Of a stretch of 64,000 bases of DNA, positions 49,505 to 58,133 are shown in pieces. Position 1 is the stretch's first letter, and the number at the start of each line of letters is the position of its first letter. Source of the stretch: Acidimicrobiia bacterium (GTDB lineage: Bacteria; Actinomycetota; Acidimicrobiia; Acidimicrobiales; AC-14); the NCBI GenBank assembly GCA_023265025.1, contig JAHFUP010000009.1, positions 41,499 through 105,498 on the forward strand, written 5' to 3'. The notes under the pieces were generated by a model, which did not search any database, was not told the origin of the DNA, and saw nothing but the letters and a program-made list of their open reading frames with translations. A program made the position numbers and the translations under genes.

Positions 49505-52141
49505 ATGCAAAAGCACTCGATCGCCAACGCAGCACGCATGCGGACCGCCGGGATCCTGGTGGCTGGCACCCTGCTCCTCACCTCGTCCAGCATCCTCCCC
49601 GCGTCGGGAGCGTCCGGAGCGACGGTGACCGCGAACACCCGGGTGGGGCCGCCCGCCTCCGATCCCTTCCGGGGCGCCGACATCCCTGGCGTCGCCGTGG
49701 ACCCCAGCGACTCCAGGCACCTGGTGCTCCTGGACGAGAACTTCGTCACCGGGCAGTGCGAGGTCCACGTGACCTTCGACGGTGGCTCCAAGTGGGAAAC
49801 GACGTCGCTGCGGGCGCCGGCCGCGTTCGTCACCCCGCCGTGCCAGCAGTTCAACTCGGGCGGGTACCCGCACGTGAACCAGTCGATCGCCTTCGGGTCC
49901 AACAACCAGGTGTACGCCGTGTTCGACTCGACGACGGGGCCGCGCCAGGTGTTCACCAACCCGAGCATCAACTCGGGCCAGGGCGACTCCACCCTGGTCG
50001 CCAAGTCGACCGACGGTGGCAAGACCTTCGGGGTGGCCACCGTCGCCCTCCCCGCGCCTCCCGGTCCGCAGCCGTACTACGTCCGCGGGACCGTCGGCGT
50101 GCAGCCCCGTCCAACGGGTGACCGGGTCGTCGTGGCCGCCTGGGGCGTGAATGTCACGTCGGGCGGGCCGGCCGACGGCGTCGGCCAACGGAGCCTGACC
50201 ACGGCCATTTCGAACGACGGCGCGGCGACGTGGTCCGCGCCCATCGACGCCAGCGCGCCGGGAGAGCAGGTCCGGGAGCCGTCCCCCGCGGTGTTCGGCG
50301 CCGATGGGACCATCTACCTGGCGTGGCGGAACCGGGACAACCCCCCCAGCCCATCCAACGAGATCGTGGCCAAGTCCACTGACGGCGGCGCGACCTGGGT
50401 GCGCAACCTCGCCGGCGCGGTGACCGGCCTCGGCCAGGGCCCGAACGGTGGGGCCCAGCAGCTCGCCATCGACAAGTCGAGCGGCGCCCTCTACCTCGTC
50501 TACCAGGAGCAGCAGCCCTCCGGCGACCAGGACATCTGGTTCCAGAAGTCGACCGACGGCGCCACGACGTGGTCCAAGCCGCTCCGCGTCAACGACGACA
50601 CCGCGGGCAACGGCGTGCGCCAGCACCTGCCCCATATCTCCGTCGCTCCGAACGGCCGGATCGACGTCGTCTGGATCGACCACCGCAACGGCTACGTCGG
50701 CCCGTTCGCGCCGGCGCCCCGGGGCGGGGCCGATGTCTACTACGCAGCCTCGACCGACGGAGGCGCCACCTTCTCCGCCAACCGGCGGATCACCGATCAC
50801 ACCATCAACCAGGACATGGGCCTGATCGGCCGGATCGGCAGCTACTCCTGGTACGGCCCCGTCGTCGCCTCGCTCGGCAACGACGGCGTGTTCTTCGCCT
50901 GGTCCGACCCGCGCGGCGGCAACGTCGACACCGACACCAACGACATCTACACCGCCACGCTGAAGCTGGGGGCCAGCGACGCCAGCCCGTCGATCCAGGA
51001 GCTGCCGAAGGCCAGCCCGGCCGACCTGTCGGTTGCCGCGTCGCAGATGGCCTACCCCGGCGGCACCGAGCGCCTCAACGCCCTGCTGACGACAAAGCTG
51101 GTTGTGGTGAACAAGAACGACGTGGCCGCCGCTTGGGCGGGAGCGGTGTTGGCCCGAAACAACGCGGGACCCCTGCTGGTCGTCGATGGGAAAAGCCTGA
51201 CCAAGGATGCGAAGACGGAGATCGGCCGCCTCCACCCCACGGGCGTGTACGTGATCGGGGACCAGAAGGCCATTCCAGACAAGCTGGTCTCCGCCATCAC
51301 CGCGGCAGGGGTCACGACGGCCGCTCCGATCAGCGCAACGACGACTGTGCCGCCGACGACGACGACCGCCGCCGGCGCACCGACCACGGTGGCCACGACG
51401 ACCACCCTGCCAACGCGAAACCAGTTCGCCGCCAGCACCGTCGTCCGACTCGAGGGAGCGACGGCCGCCGAGATCGGCCGAGCCGTCGCCGGCGCCCTCG
51501 ACATCCGCTCCGACGCCGATCGCAGCAAGGGGACGCCGGCGGTCGCAGCCGCGGTCGTGGTCAACCCCGACAGCCAGGACGGAGCAGCAGCGCTGGGTCT
51601 GGCCGCCGCATTTCGCTATCCGGTCCTGTTCGTGACCAAGGACGACGTCCCCGTGGCCACGACCGAGGCCATCAGCGCTCTGGGCATCCAGAAGACCTAC
51701 GTCGTGGGAGGCTCCGCTTCCGTCGGTGACGCGGCGATGGCCAAGCTGCCAAAAGCCACGCGGCTGAGCGGAGCAGACGCTGCGGCCACGGGCATGGCCG
51801 CCGCCAAGGAGGCGGCGGCGCAGAACGTGCCGGTCAACGTCGTCTACGTCGCCGACCAAGCCCGGCCGGTCGACGCCGCCGTCGCCGCAACGGTGGCGGC
51901 CCGCAACGGCGGGCTGCTCCTCCTCAGCCCGGGCGCCAAAACGCCAGCGGTCGAGAAGCAAGTCGACGGTCTCGGCCTGAGCTCGATGGTCGATCGCATC
52001 GTGGTCGTGCAGAGTTCGACCCCGACCTCTGTGCCCTGGGTCGTGATCACTGTGAGCATCCTGTTGGCCGTTGTCGGCGTCGCCTTGCTCGCCCGCGCCG
52101 CCCGAAAGCGAGGCCCGACGACGGCCGTCAGCAGCGCATAG
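49505..52141 (+). CDS. Secreted BNR-propeller protein with cell-wall-binding repeats
   Basis: ATG 49505 after GGAGGAGACC; 878 residues. The signal peptide (TAGILVAGTLLLTSSSIL) ends near residue 36. Residues ~37-490 form a sialidase-like propeller with several Asp-box motifs (STDGGKTFGV, SNDGAATWSAP, STDGGATWVRN, STDGATTWSKP, STDGGATFSAN). Residues ~510-830 match the cell-wall-binding repeat 2 type (NNAGPLLVVDGKSLT, VYVIGDQKAIPDKL, TYVVGGSASVGDAAM). A Thr/Pro linker interrupts them. The C terminus has a membrane helix (VVITVSILLAVVGVALL) and basic tail. Catalytic sialidase residues were not verified, so it may be a binding protein. Confidence 0.88.
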   Translation: MQKHSIANAARMRTAGILVAGTLLLTSSSILPASGASGATVTANTRVGPPASDPFRGADIPGVAVDPSDSRHLVLLDENFVTGQCEVHVTFDGGSKWETTSLRAPAAFVTPPCQQFNSGGYPHVNQSIAFGSNNQVYAVFDSTTGPRQVFTNPSINSGQGDSTLVAKSTDGGKTFGVATVALPAPPGPQPYYVRGTVGVQPRPTGDRVVVAAWGVNVTSGGPADGVGQRSLTTAISNDGAATWSAPIDASAPGEQVREPSPAVFGADGTIYLAWRNRDNPPSPSNEIVAKSTDGGATWVRNLAGAVTGLGQGPNGGAQQLAIDKSSGALYLVYQEQQPSGDQDIWFQKSTDGATTWSKPLRVNDDTAGNGVRQHLPHISVAPNGRIDVVWIDHRNGYVGPFAPAPRGGADVYYAASTDGGATFSANRRITDHTINQDMGLIGRIGSYSWYGPVVASLGNDGVFFAWSDPRGGNVDTDTNDIYTATLKLGASDASPSIQELPKASPADLSVAASQMAYPGGTERLNALLTTKLVVVNKNDVAAAWAGAVLARNNAGPLLVVDGKSLTKDAKTEIGRLHPTGVYVIGDQKAIPDKLVSAITAAGVTTAAPISATTTVPPTTTTAAGAPTTVATTTTLPTRNQFAASTVVRLEGATAAEIGRAVAGALDIRSDADRSKGTPAVAAAVVVNPDSQDGAAALGLAAAFRYPVLFVTKDDVPVATTEAISALGIQKTYVVGGSASVGDAAMAKLPKATRLSGADAAATGMAAAKEAAAQNVPVNVVYVADQARPVDAAVAATVAARNGGLLLLSPGAKTPAVEKQVDGLGLSSMVDRIVVVQSSTPTSVPWVVITVSILLAVVGVALLARAARKRGPTTAVSSA

Positions 52142-52296
52142 ACCTAGGCTCGGCCGCGATTCGGGTCGGTAGGTCCACCAATGGACGCCTGATCACCGCA
52201 CACCGCCACTCCGGCGCGAAGATCGTGAACCAGAATGACGGGTGAACGGATCCACGTCCGCGTCGCCCCGCCGGCGGGCGGGTAGGCGCCCAAGCG

Positions 52297-54963
52297 GTGG
52301 GCGCGACCGGGGTCCTCCTGCTCGAAAGCAAGCTGCATGTCCCTCGGCGCCGACGGGGCGTGGTCCCGCGGGCCCGGCTGGACCGGCGCCTCGACCGCGA
52401 CGCCCTTCCTGCCGTCGTGCTCGTGTCGGCCCCCGCCGGCTTCGGCAAGACCACGCTGCTCGCCGAGTGGCTCGCCGCCGACGATGAGACGACGAAGCGA
52501 ACCGCGTGGTTGTCGCTCGACCGGCGTGACAGCGACCCGGCGGTGTTCTGGGCCTACGTCATCGCGGCCGTGCGCAAGGTCGCCGCCGATGTCGGAGCCG
52601 ACGCGCGGAGCACGCTGCAGACCAACCCGACGGCGTTGGAAGCGGTCGTCACCAGTCTGCTCAACGACCTCTCTGCGCTCGCCGACGATGTCGTCCTGGT
52701 GCTGGACGACTACCACGTCGTCGAGTCCCTCGACGTGCAGGAGTCGATGCTCTTCCTGGTCGAGCACCTCCCGGAGCAGCTGCACCTCGTCGTCGCCAGC
52801 CGGGCGGACCCACCGTGGCCCCTCGCCGGCCTGCGTGGTCGAGGCGAGCTCCTCGAGGTCCGCGCATCCGATCTCCGCTTCACGTCGCAGGAGGCGGCGA
52901 CCTACCTGAACGACGCCATGGGACTCGATCTCACCGCCGCGGACGTGGACGCCCTCGAAGCCCGGACCGAAGGGTGGATCGCGGCACTGCAGCTCGCCGC
53001 CCTGTCCCTCCGAGGCCGGGCGGATCCGGCGGCGTTCATCTCCGACTTCGCCGGCGACGACCGCTTCGTCGTCGACTACCTGATCGATGAGGTCCTGGAC
53101 CGCCAGACCGACGATGTGCGGACCTTCCTCCTCGAGACCTCGATCCTGAACCGCCTCACCACGTCGCTGTGCGCCGCGGTGACGGGCCGCAACGACGCTC
53201 GGACGACGCTCGAAGCCCTGGAGCGGTCGAACCTGTTCCTCGTCGCGCTCGACGACCGCCGGCAGTGGTACCGGTACCACCATCTCTTCGGCGACGTGCT
53301 CCGCGCCCGCCTGGCCGCCGAGCGGCCCGAACGGGTCGTCGATCTGCACCGCCGAGCCAGCGACTGGTTCGACGTCGACGGCGACCGCGCCGAGGCGATC
53401 CGGCACGCCATGGCCGCCGGGGACTTCACCAAGGCCGCCGAGCTCGTCGAGCTCGCCATCCCCGACCTGGGACAGGCCCGCCAGGACGCCACCATGCGGG
53501 CCTTGCTCGACGCCCTCCCCTCCGACGTGTTCGCCAACCGCCCGGTTCTCACCCTCGGGCTGGTCGGCGCCCACATGGTTACCGGCGACACCGCCGGCGT
53601 CGGGGAGCTGCTCGACGACATCGAACGGTGGGTCGGCCCGGACCGGCCGGCCGGCATGGTCGTGCACGACCATGCCGGGTTCCGGCGCCTCCCCGCACAG
53701 GCCGCAATGTACCGCGCCGCCCTGGCGCTGCTTCGAGGTGACCTCGCCGAGACGGTCGCCCACGGCGAGCGCGCCGCCAGGCTCAGCGACGCCGGCGACC
53801 ACTTCGGCCACGGCTCCGCGGCCGCCCTGATCGGGCTGGCCCACTGGGCCGGCGGTGACCTCGAGGCCGCCGAGCGGCAGTACGCCGCCGCGATCGCCGC
53901 GTTCGAGCGGGCCGGGTTCCTCGCCGACATCCTCGGTTGCTCTCTCGGTCTCGCCGACATGCAGGTCGCCCAGGGCCGCCTGGGCGCCGCCGAGCGCACC
54001 CTCATCGCCGGGCTCGACCTCGGCATCACGAAAGGGCCGCTGCGGGGCACACCGGACATGCACCTCGGGCTGGGTGAGCTGCACTTCGAGCGCAACGAGC
54101 TCGAAGCTGCCGCCGAGCAGCTCCGGGCCAGCCTCGAGCTCGGCGACCACCTGGCCCTACCCCAGCACGCGTCCCGTTGGCGCGTCCTCGACGCCCGGCT
54201 CCGCACCGCCCGTGGTGATCACTCCGGCGCGCTCGCGCTGCTCGCCGAAGCCGAACGGCGCTACGACACCGACTACTCGCCCAAAGCCCGACCGGTCACC
54301 GCCACCACCGCCCGGCTACGTCTGGCCGCCGGCGACATCGCCGGTGCCGAGCACTGGGCCGCCGGCGCAGGTCTTCGCCTCGACGACGAACCCGCCTACC
54401 TCCGCGACTACGAGCAACTCACCTTCGCCCGCCTCCTCCTCGCCACCGGCCGTCCCACCGACGCCATCGGGTTGCTCCAGCGCATCCTCGCCGCAGCCGA
54501 GGCCGGCCACCGCGCCGGCAACGCCATCGAAGCGCTGGCGTTGCTCGCCCTCGCCCACGACGCCGCCGCGCACACGACCCCAGCGCTCGCCGCCCTGGAG
54601 GAGGCGTTGACCCGAGCCGGCGTCGAGGGTTTTGTCCGGATCTTCCTGGACGTCGGCGCGCCGATGACAACCCTGCTGCAGACCGCAGTCCGCCACGGCC
54701 GGGCCGCCGAGCAAGCCGCCGCGCTCCTCGCCGCCGGCGAAGCCCCACTGAGCCAAGGGCAGCACGGCCTCGTCGACGAGCTCAGCAGCAGGGAGCAGGA
54801 TGTCCTGCGGCTCCTCCGCAGCGACCTGAGCGGACCGGAGATCGCCGCCGAGTTGGTCGTTTCGATCAACACCGTGCGCACCCACACCAAGAACATCTTC
54901 ATGAAGCTCGGTGTGACCAGCCGTCGCGCGGCCCTCCGCCGCGCCGACGAGCTCGGCCTCTAA
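52297..54963 (+). CDS. MalT-like LuxR STAND regulator
   Basis: An 888-residue protein from GTG 52297. It starts with the MalT-type opening LLESKLHVPRRR and RARLDRRL, then Walker A (VSAPAGFGKTTLLAEWL), Walker B (VVLVLDDYHVV) and RFTSQEAATYLN, followed by the WYRYHHLFGDVLRARL segment typical of the family. A TPR superhelix covers ~380-800. The C-terminal LuxR HTH is ELSSREQDVLRLLRSDLSGP and NTVRTHTKNIFMKLGVTSRR. Small-molecule activation is expected. The two genes downstream on the same strand may be targets. Confidence 0.93.
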   Translation: MGATGVLLLESKLHVPRRRRGVVPRARLDRRLDRDALPAVVLVSAPAGFGKTTLLAEWLAADDETTKRTAWLSLDRRDSDPAVFWAYVIAAVRKVAADVGADARSTLQTNPTALEAVVTSLLNDLSALADDVVLVLDDYHVVESLDVQESMLFLVEHLPEQLHLVVASRADPPWPLAGLRGRGELLEVRASDLRFTSQEAATYLNDAMGLDLTAADVDALEARTEGWIAALQLAALSLRGRADPAAFISDFAGDDRFVVDYLIDEVLDRQTDDVRTFLLETSILNRLTTSLCAAVTGRNDARTTLEALERSNLFLVALDDRRQWYRYHHLFGDVLRARLAAERPERVVDLHRRASDWFDVDGDRAEAIRHAMAAGDFTKAAELVELAIPDLGQARQDATMRALLDALPSDVFANRPVLTLGLVGAHMVTGDTAGVGELLDDIERWVGPDRPAGMVVHDHAGFRRLPAQAAMYRAALALLRGDLAETVAHGERAARLSDAGDHFGHGSAAALIGLAHWAGGDLEAAERQYAAAIAAFERAGFLADILGCSLGLADMQVAQGRLGAAERTLIAGLDLGITKGPLRGTPDMHLGLGELHFERNELEAAAEQLRASLELGDHLALPQHASRWRVLDARLRTARGDHSGALALLAEAERRYDTDYSPKARPVTATTARLRLAAGDIAGAEHWAAGAGLRLDDEPAYLRDYEQLTFARLLLATGRPTDAIGLLQRILAAAEAGHRAGNAIEALALLALAHDAAAHTTPALAALEEALTRAGVEGFVRIFLDVGAPMTTLLQTAVRHGRAAEQAAALLAAGEAPLSQGQHGLVDELSSREQDVLRLLRSDLSGPEIAAELVVSINTVRTHTKNIFMKLGVTSRRAALRRADELGL

Positions 54964-55033
54964 GAATCACCACCCACGCTCACCACATGATGTGAGGACA
55001 CCTCACCAGGTCGGTTCGTATGGTCGACCCATG

Positions 55034-55252
55034 CAGTACGAGATCAGAGTCGACGGACACCTCGGAACCGGCTGGACGGCCTGGTTCGACGGGCTCGCCA
55101 TCACCAGCGAGAGCGACGGCACCACCCTCCTCCGGGGATCGGTCGTCGACCAGGCCGCGCTGCACGGCCTCCTGCAGCAGCTGCGCGACGTCGGCATCCC
55201 GCTGATCTCGCTCAGGCAGGTCCCATCCGACGAAACACCTGAAAGGAACTGA
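55034..55252 (+). CDS. Small hypothetical protein
   Basis: A 72-residue protein from ATG 55034. It has a beta-hairpin-rich N part (YEIRVDGHLGTGWTAWFDGL) and a helix (VVDQAALHGLLQQLRDVGIP). Similar small proteins occur next to DUF4386 genes in actinobacteria, and the next gene here is one, four bases downstream. Function unknown. Confidence 0.7.
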   Translation, partial: QYEIRVDGHLGTGWTAWFDGLAITSESDGTTLLRGSVVDQAALHGLLQQLRDVGIPLISLRQVPSDETPERN

Positions 55253-55256
55253 CCAG

Positions 55257-56009
55257 ATGACCACCACCCGCACCACCAAGATCCCGATGGACCCGGCCCG
55301 GAAGGCCGCACTGGCCGCCGGCCTTTTCTACATCGGCACGTTCGTCTTCTCGATCCCGGCCCTCGGGCTGTACGACGGCGTCGTCAACAACCCGAACTTC
55401 GTCCTCGGCGCCGGCGGCGATCAAGGCGTCCTTTGGGGCGCGTTGATCGAGATCCTCACCGCCCTCACCGGCATCGGTACCGCCGTCGCCCTGTACCCGG
55501 TCATCAAGCGCCATGGCCCCGGCCGCGCCGTGGGCTTCGTCGCCAGCCGCACGCTCGAGGCGGCCACGATCTTCACCGGCGTCCTCGCCGTCCTCGCCAT
55601 CTACACGCTCCGGCAGGACTTCACAGGCGCGACCGACACCGCCGCGCTCACGACCACGGCCAGTGGGCTGGTGGCGGTCAAGGACTGGTCGTTCCTGCTC
55701 GGCCCCGGGATCATGGCCTCCGTCAACGCCCTCTGCTTCGCCACGATCATGTACCAGTCCCGCCTGGTGCCGCGATGGATACCGACGCTCGGCCTGATCG
55801 GCGGCCCGTTGCTGTTTGCGTCTTCGATCGCAACGCTGTTCGGCGCCTGGGACCAGGTGTCGTCCCCCGCGTTGCTCATGGCCCTGCCCATCGCCACCTG
55901 GGAGTTCTCCGTGGGCGTCTACATGACGTTCAAGGGCTTCCGGACCCCGCCGGCCACGGATGCCGGCGCCACCGTCGTGCCCGCCCCGACGGCCCTTGCT
56001 CACGCTTGA
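55257..56009 (+). CDS. DUF4386 membrane protein
   Basis: A 250-residue protein with about six transmembrane helices. It shows the family pattern: PARKAALAAGLFYIGTFVFS near the N terminus, a central EILTALTGIGTAVALYPVIK and the later LVPRWIPTLGLIGGPLLFAS. It overlaps no gene but sits four bases after the small protein, with AAGGA just before the ATG. It is followed by a very strong hairpin, so the transcription unit ends here. Function unknown. Confidence 0.85.
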   Translation: MTTTRTTKIPMDPARKAALAAGLFYIGTFVFSIPALGLYDGVVNNPNFVLGAGGDQGVLWGALIEILTALTGIGTAVALYPVIKRHGPGRAVGFVASRTLEAATIFTGVLAVLAIYTLRQDFTGATDTAALTTTASGLVAVKDWSFLLGPGIMASVNALCFATIMYQSRLVPRWIPTLGLIGGPLLFASSIATLFGAWDQVSSPALLMALPIATWEFSVGVYMTFKGFRTPPATDAGATVVPAPTALAHA

Positions 56010-56049
56010 TCAGGTGATCGAGATCTCCGAAGTCAAGCCGTAGGGACCG

Positions 56050-56097
56050 CGATCCGGCCGGAGGTCGGGGCTCGACGCCCCATCTCCGGCCGGATCG
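56050..56097. terminator. Nested perfect hairpin
   Basis: CGATCCGGCCGGAG (56050-56063) and CTCCGGCCGGATCG (56084-56097) are perfect 14-bp arms. The loop contains a second stem, GGGGC/GCCCC (56067-56071 with 56077-56081). It lies 40 bases after the DUF4386 stop. There is no U-tract. Confidence 0.6.
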
Positions 56098-56218
56098 CCG
56101 TCGACCGCCAGTACTCGGCCGAGCCTGGCTCGCCATCCCGACAGGCGCTCGACCTGCTGGCCAGCTGGGCGTCCACACCCGCGGTCGCGGGCATCGACGG
56201 GCCTGAGTAGCTTTGACC

Positions 56219-56605
56219 ATGGAGATCGAGCGGAAGCAACCCACGGTCAAGGGGCGGGCGGACTGGTTCACCGGCGACGTGTGGATCGACACCATCGTGC
56301 AGGCGAAAGACCCGTCGCGCGTCAATGTCGCGGCTGTGCACTTCACGCCCGGGGCGCGCACGGCGTGGCACAACCACGACGGCGGCCAGACGCTGTACGT
56401 GACCGAGGGGGAGGGGCGTGTGCAGTCGCGCCGCGAACCGATGGCCACGATCGGCCCCGGCGACGTCGTCCACACACCGTCGGGCGAGTGGCACTGGCAC
56501 GGCGCGGCCCCAGATCACTTCATGACCCACTTGTCGCTCACCGAAGGACCGGCGACATGGGCTGACCACCTCACCGATGGCGAGTACCGCGACGGCACGT
56601 CGTGA
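56219..56605 (+). CDS. Small cupin protein
   Basis: A 128-residue single-domain cupin. Motif 1 is visible as RTAWHNHDGGQTLYVTEGEG (metal-binding His and Glu) and motif 2 as IGPGDVVHTPSGEWHWHGAA. It resembles short actinobacterial cupins found with (R)-mandelonitrile-lyase-like or decarboxylase annotation. ATG 56219 is chosen; a TTG six bases earlier is possible. It converges with the next gene with no gap. Substrate unknown. Confidence 0.85.
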   Translation: MEIERKQPTVKGRADWFTGDVWIDTIVQAKDPSRVNVAAVHFTPGARTAWHNHDGGQTLYVTEGEGRVQSRREPMATIGPGDVVHTPSGEWHWHGAAPDHFMTHLSLTEGPATWADHLTDGEYRDGTS

Positions 56606-57952
56606 TCAGCGGGGGCAGTCCCCGTCGTGGGTCTGCTGGCCCAGCCTCAGCAGGAGCGAGTGCGCAAGGACTTCGGCGGCGATGGCGCGGCCGGCGGAGA
56701 GACCGGCCTGGTTGCTGAACTCGAAATGGATCCCACCAATGACCCGGGACCGTCCCGCCTCCGTCGCCGCCGCCGAGAAGCTCGGATAGCTCCGAGGCGT
56801 CCCGCCGGGAGCGGTGTCGGTCTTGAGACTGAACGGAACGGCGTCCCGACAGAAGAAGCCAGCGAGGACGCCGGCTGCGGCCGCGCTGAAAGAGCTGTGG
56901 CCGGACCAGTGCTCCGGAGACGACCCGACGGTTCCGGCACGAGCCGCCCAGGTGGCGTCCTGCATGGTCGCCGGGTTGCCGTCAGTGTCGGCTTCCCTGA
57001 TCGCGGTGGTGGGCCGCCAGAAGCGGTAGGTGAACTTCGTCTCGTATGTCGGCGCCACGGTGTCGGCCATGGCCATCGTCGCCAGGGCGAACAGCCGGGC
57101 CGTCTCGGAGAGGGACAGAGACTGGCTCGCGGATACCGTCTGAGCCACCTGGATCCACGCTCCGGGTGGCTGGCTCGATCCGCCTCCGAGGCTCCAGTAC
57201 TGGTACGTCGCCAGAGCGGCCGAGTCTGGGACGGCGGCGTTGCCGACCACCTTGACCTCGTTGAAGGCAGCTGCGTACGCCGCGCTGGTGAGGCTCGGCG
57301 GACCGGAGCTGACGTAGATCTCAGGGTCGGCGATGGCGAATGGAGCAAGGTTGCGGAACTGGACACCGGACCAGCTGGCCCGGAAGACGCCCGCCCCGGT
57401 GCCTGCCGGCTGCGTCTCATTGGGACTCGATCCGTCGTTCGCCCTGGCCGCAAGCACGTGGGCGGCCACCTCACCTCCCCAGTTCCGACCCGCGGCTCGG
57501 AGCGCTGAAGGCGAGCCCAGGTCAGTGGCCAGGCGGGCGTCGTACACCGCGGCCTGGTCCGGATAGAGGGCGACGAGCACGTCGTGGGCCGCGCCGGCAG
57601 CGGCCGTGACCTGGTCGCCGTAGGCGCCCCGCTGGGACGGCACCAGGGCCTCCTCCCGGACCTGATGGGCACCGAGGCCGGGCAGGCCGTTCACCGCGTC
57701 GTACATGGCGATGTTGACCATGGCGAACAGGCGCGCCGCCTGGGCATCACTCGCGTTCTTGGTCCGCACCGTCTGAAGGGCGACATCGTTCCAAGCCCGG
57801 ATGACGTTCGCTCGAGTGTCCGGGAGCGCCATCGCCGACGTCGCGCCCAAGCCTGCGGACAGCACCACGACCATTGCCAACGCGACCCGCCATGGACATC
57901 GACGTGAAGGTGCCTCGTACACGCGTCGGGGCGCCGCCTTGTCGGTGTTCAT
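56606..57952 (-). CDS. Secreted vanadium-haloperoxidase-like PAP2 protein
   Basis: ATG 57952 follows GAGAGGGG; 448 residues. The signal peptide (RVALAMVVVLSAGLGATSAMA) directs export. The PAP2/haloperoxidase active-site motifs are present: KFTYRFWRPTTAIRE (Lys/Arg), SPEHWSGHSSFSAAAAGVL (SGH core) and GGIHFEFSNQAGLSAGRAIA (Arg/His region, with the His in GIHFEF). It fits vanadium-dependent haloperoxidases, which oxidise halides with H2O2, or related acid phosphatases. Halide preference cannot be read from sequence. It is divergent from the PQQ-propeller gene. Confidence 0.85.
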   Translation of the reverse strand: MNTDKAAPRRVYEAPSRRCPWRVALAMVVVLSAGLGATSAMALPDTRANVIRAWNDVALQTVRTKNASDAQAARLFAMVNIAMYDAVNGLPGLGAHQVREEALVPSQRGAYGDQVTAAAGAAHDVLVALYPDQAAVYDARLATDLGSPSALRAAGRNWGGEVAAHVLAARANDGSSPNETQPAGTGAGVFRASWSGVQFRNLAPFAIADPEIYVSSGPPSLTSAAYAAAFNEVKVVGNAAVPDSAALATYQYWSLGGGSSQPPGAWIQVAQTVSASQSLSLSETARLFALATMAMADTVAPTYETKFTYRFWRPTTAIREADTDGNPATMQDATWAARAGTVGSSPEHWSGHSSFSAAAAGVLAGFFCRDAVPFSLKTDTAPGGTPRSYPSFSAAATEAGRSRVIGGIHFEFSNQAGLSAGRAIAAEVLAHSLLLRLGQQTHDGDCPR

Positions 57953-58133
57953 CGATGCCCCTCTCGCCTGGGGAGGATGACCGCCCACATCCTCCTCCGG
58001 CTCAGGCGGCTGGTCAAGGGCGGCCGGCGCTCGGAAGGCGCTTCGAGCCTCGGAGCTCCCAGGCCCTCGGCCTTGCTCTCGGAACCCATAATCTACGGGG
58101 TCGGGCCGGCAGGGAAAGAGGGGGACGCAGGGC

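Noticed and set aside
52144..54150. Minus-strand open frame of nearly 670 codons opposite the MalT-like gene
   Set aside because: Shadow of a GC-rich TPR gene; no recognisable domain.
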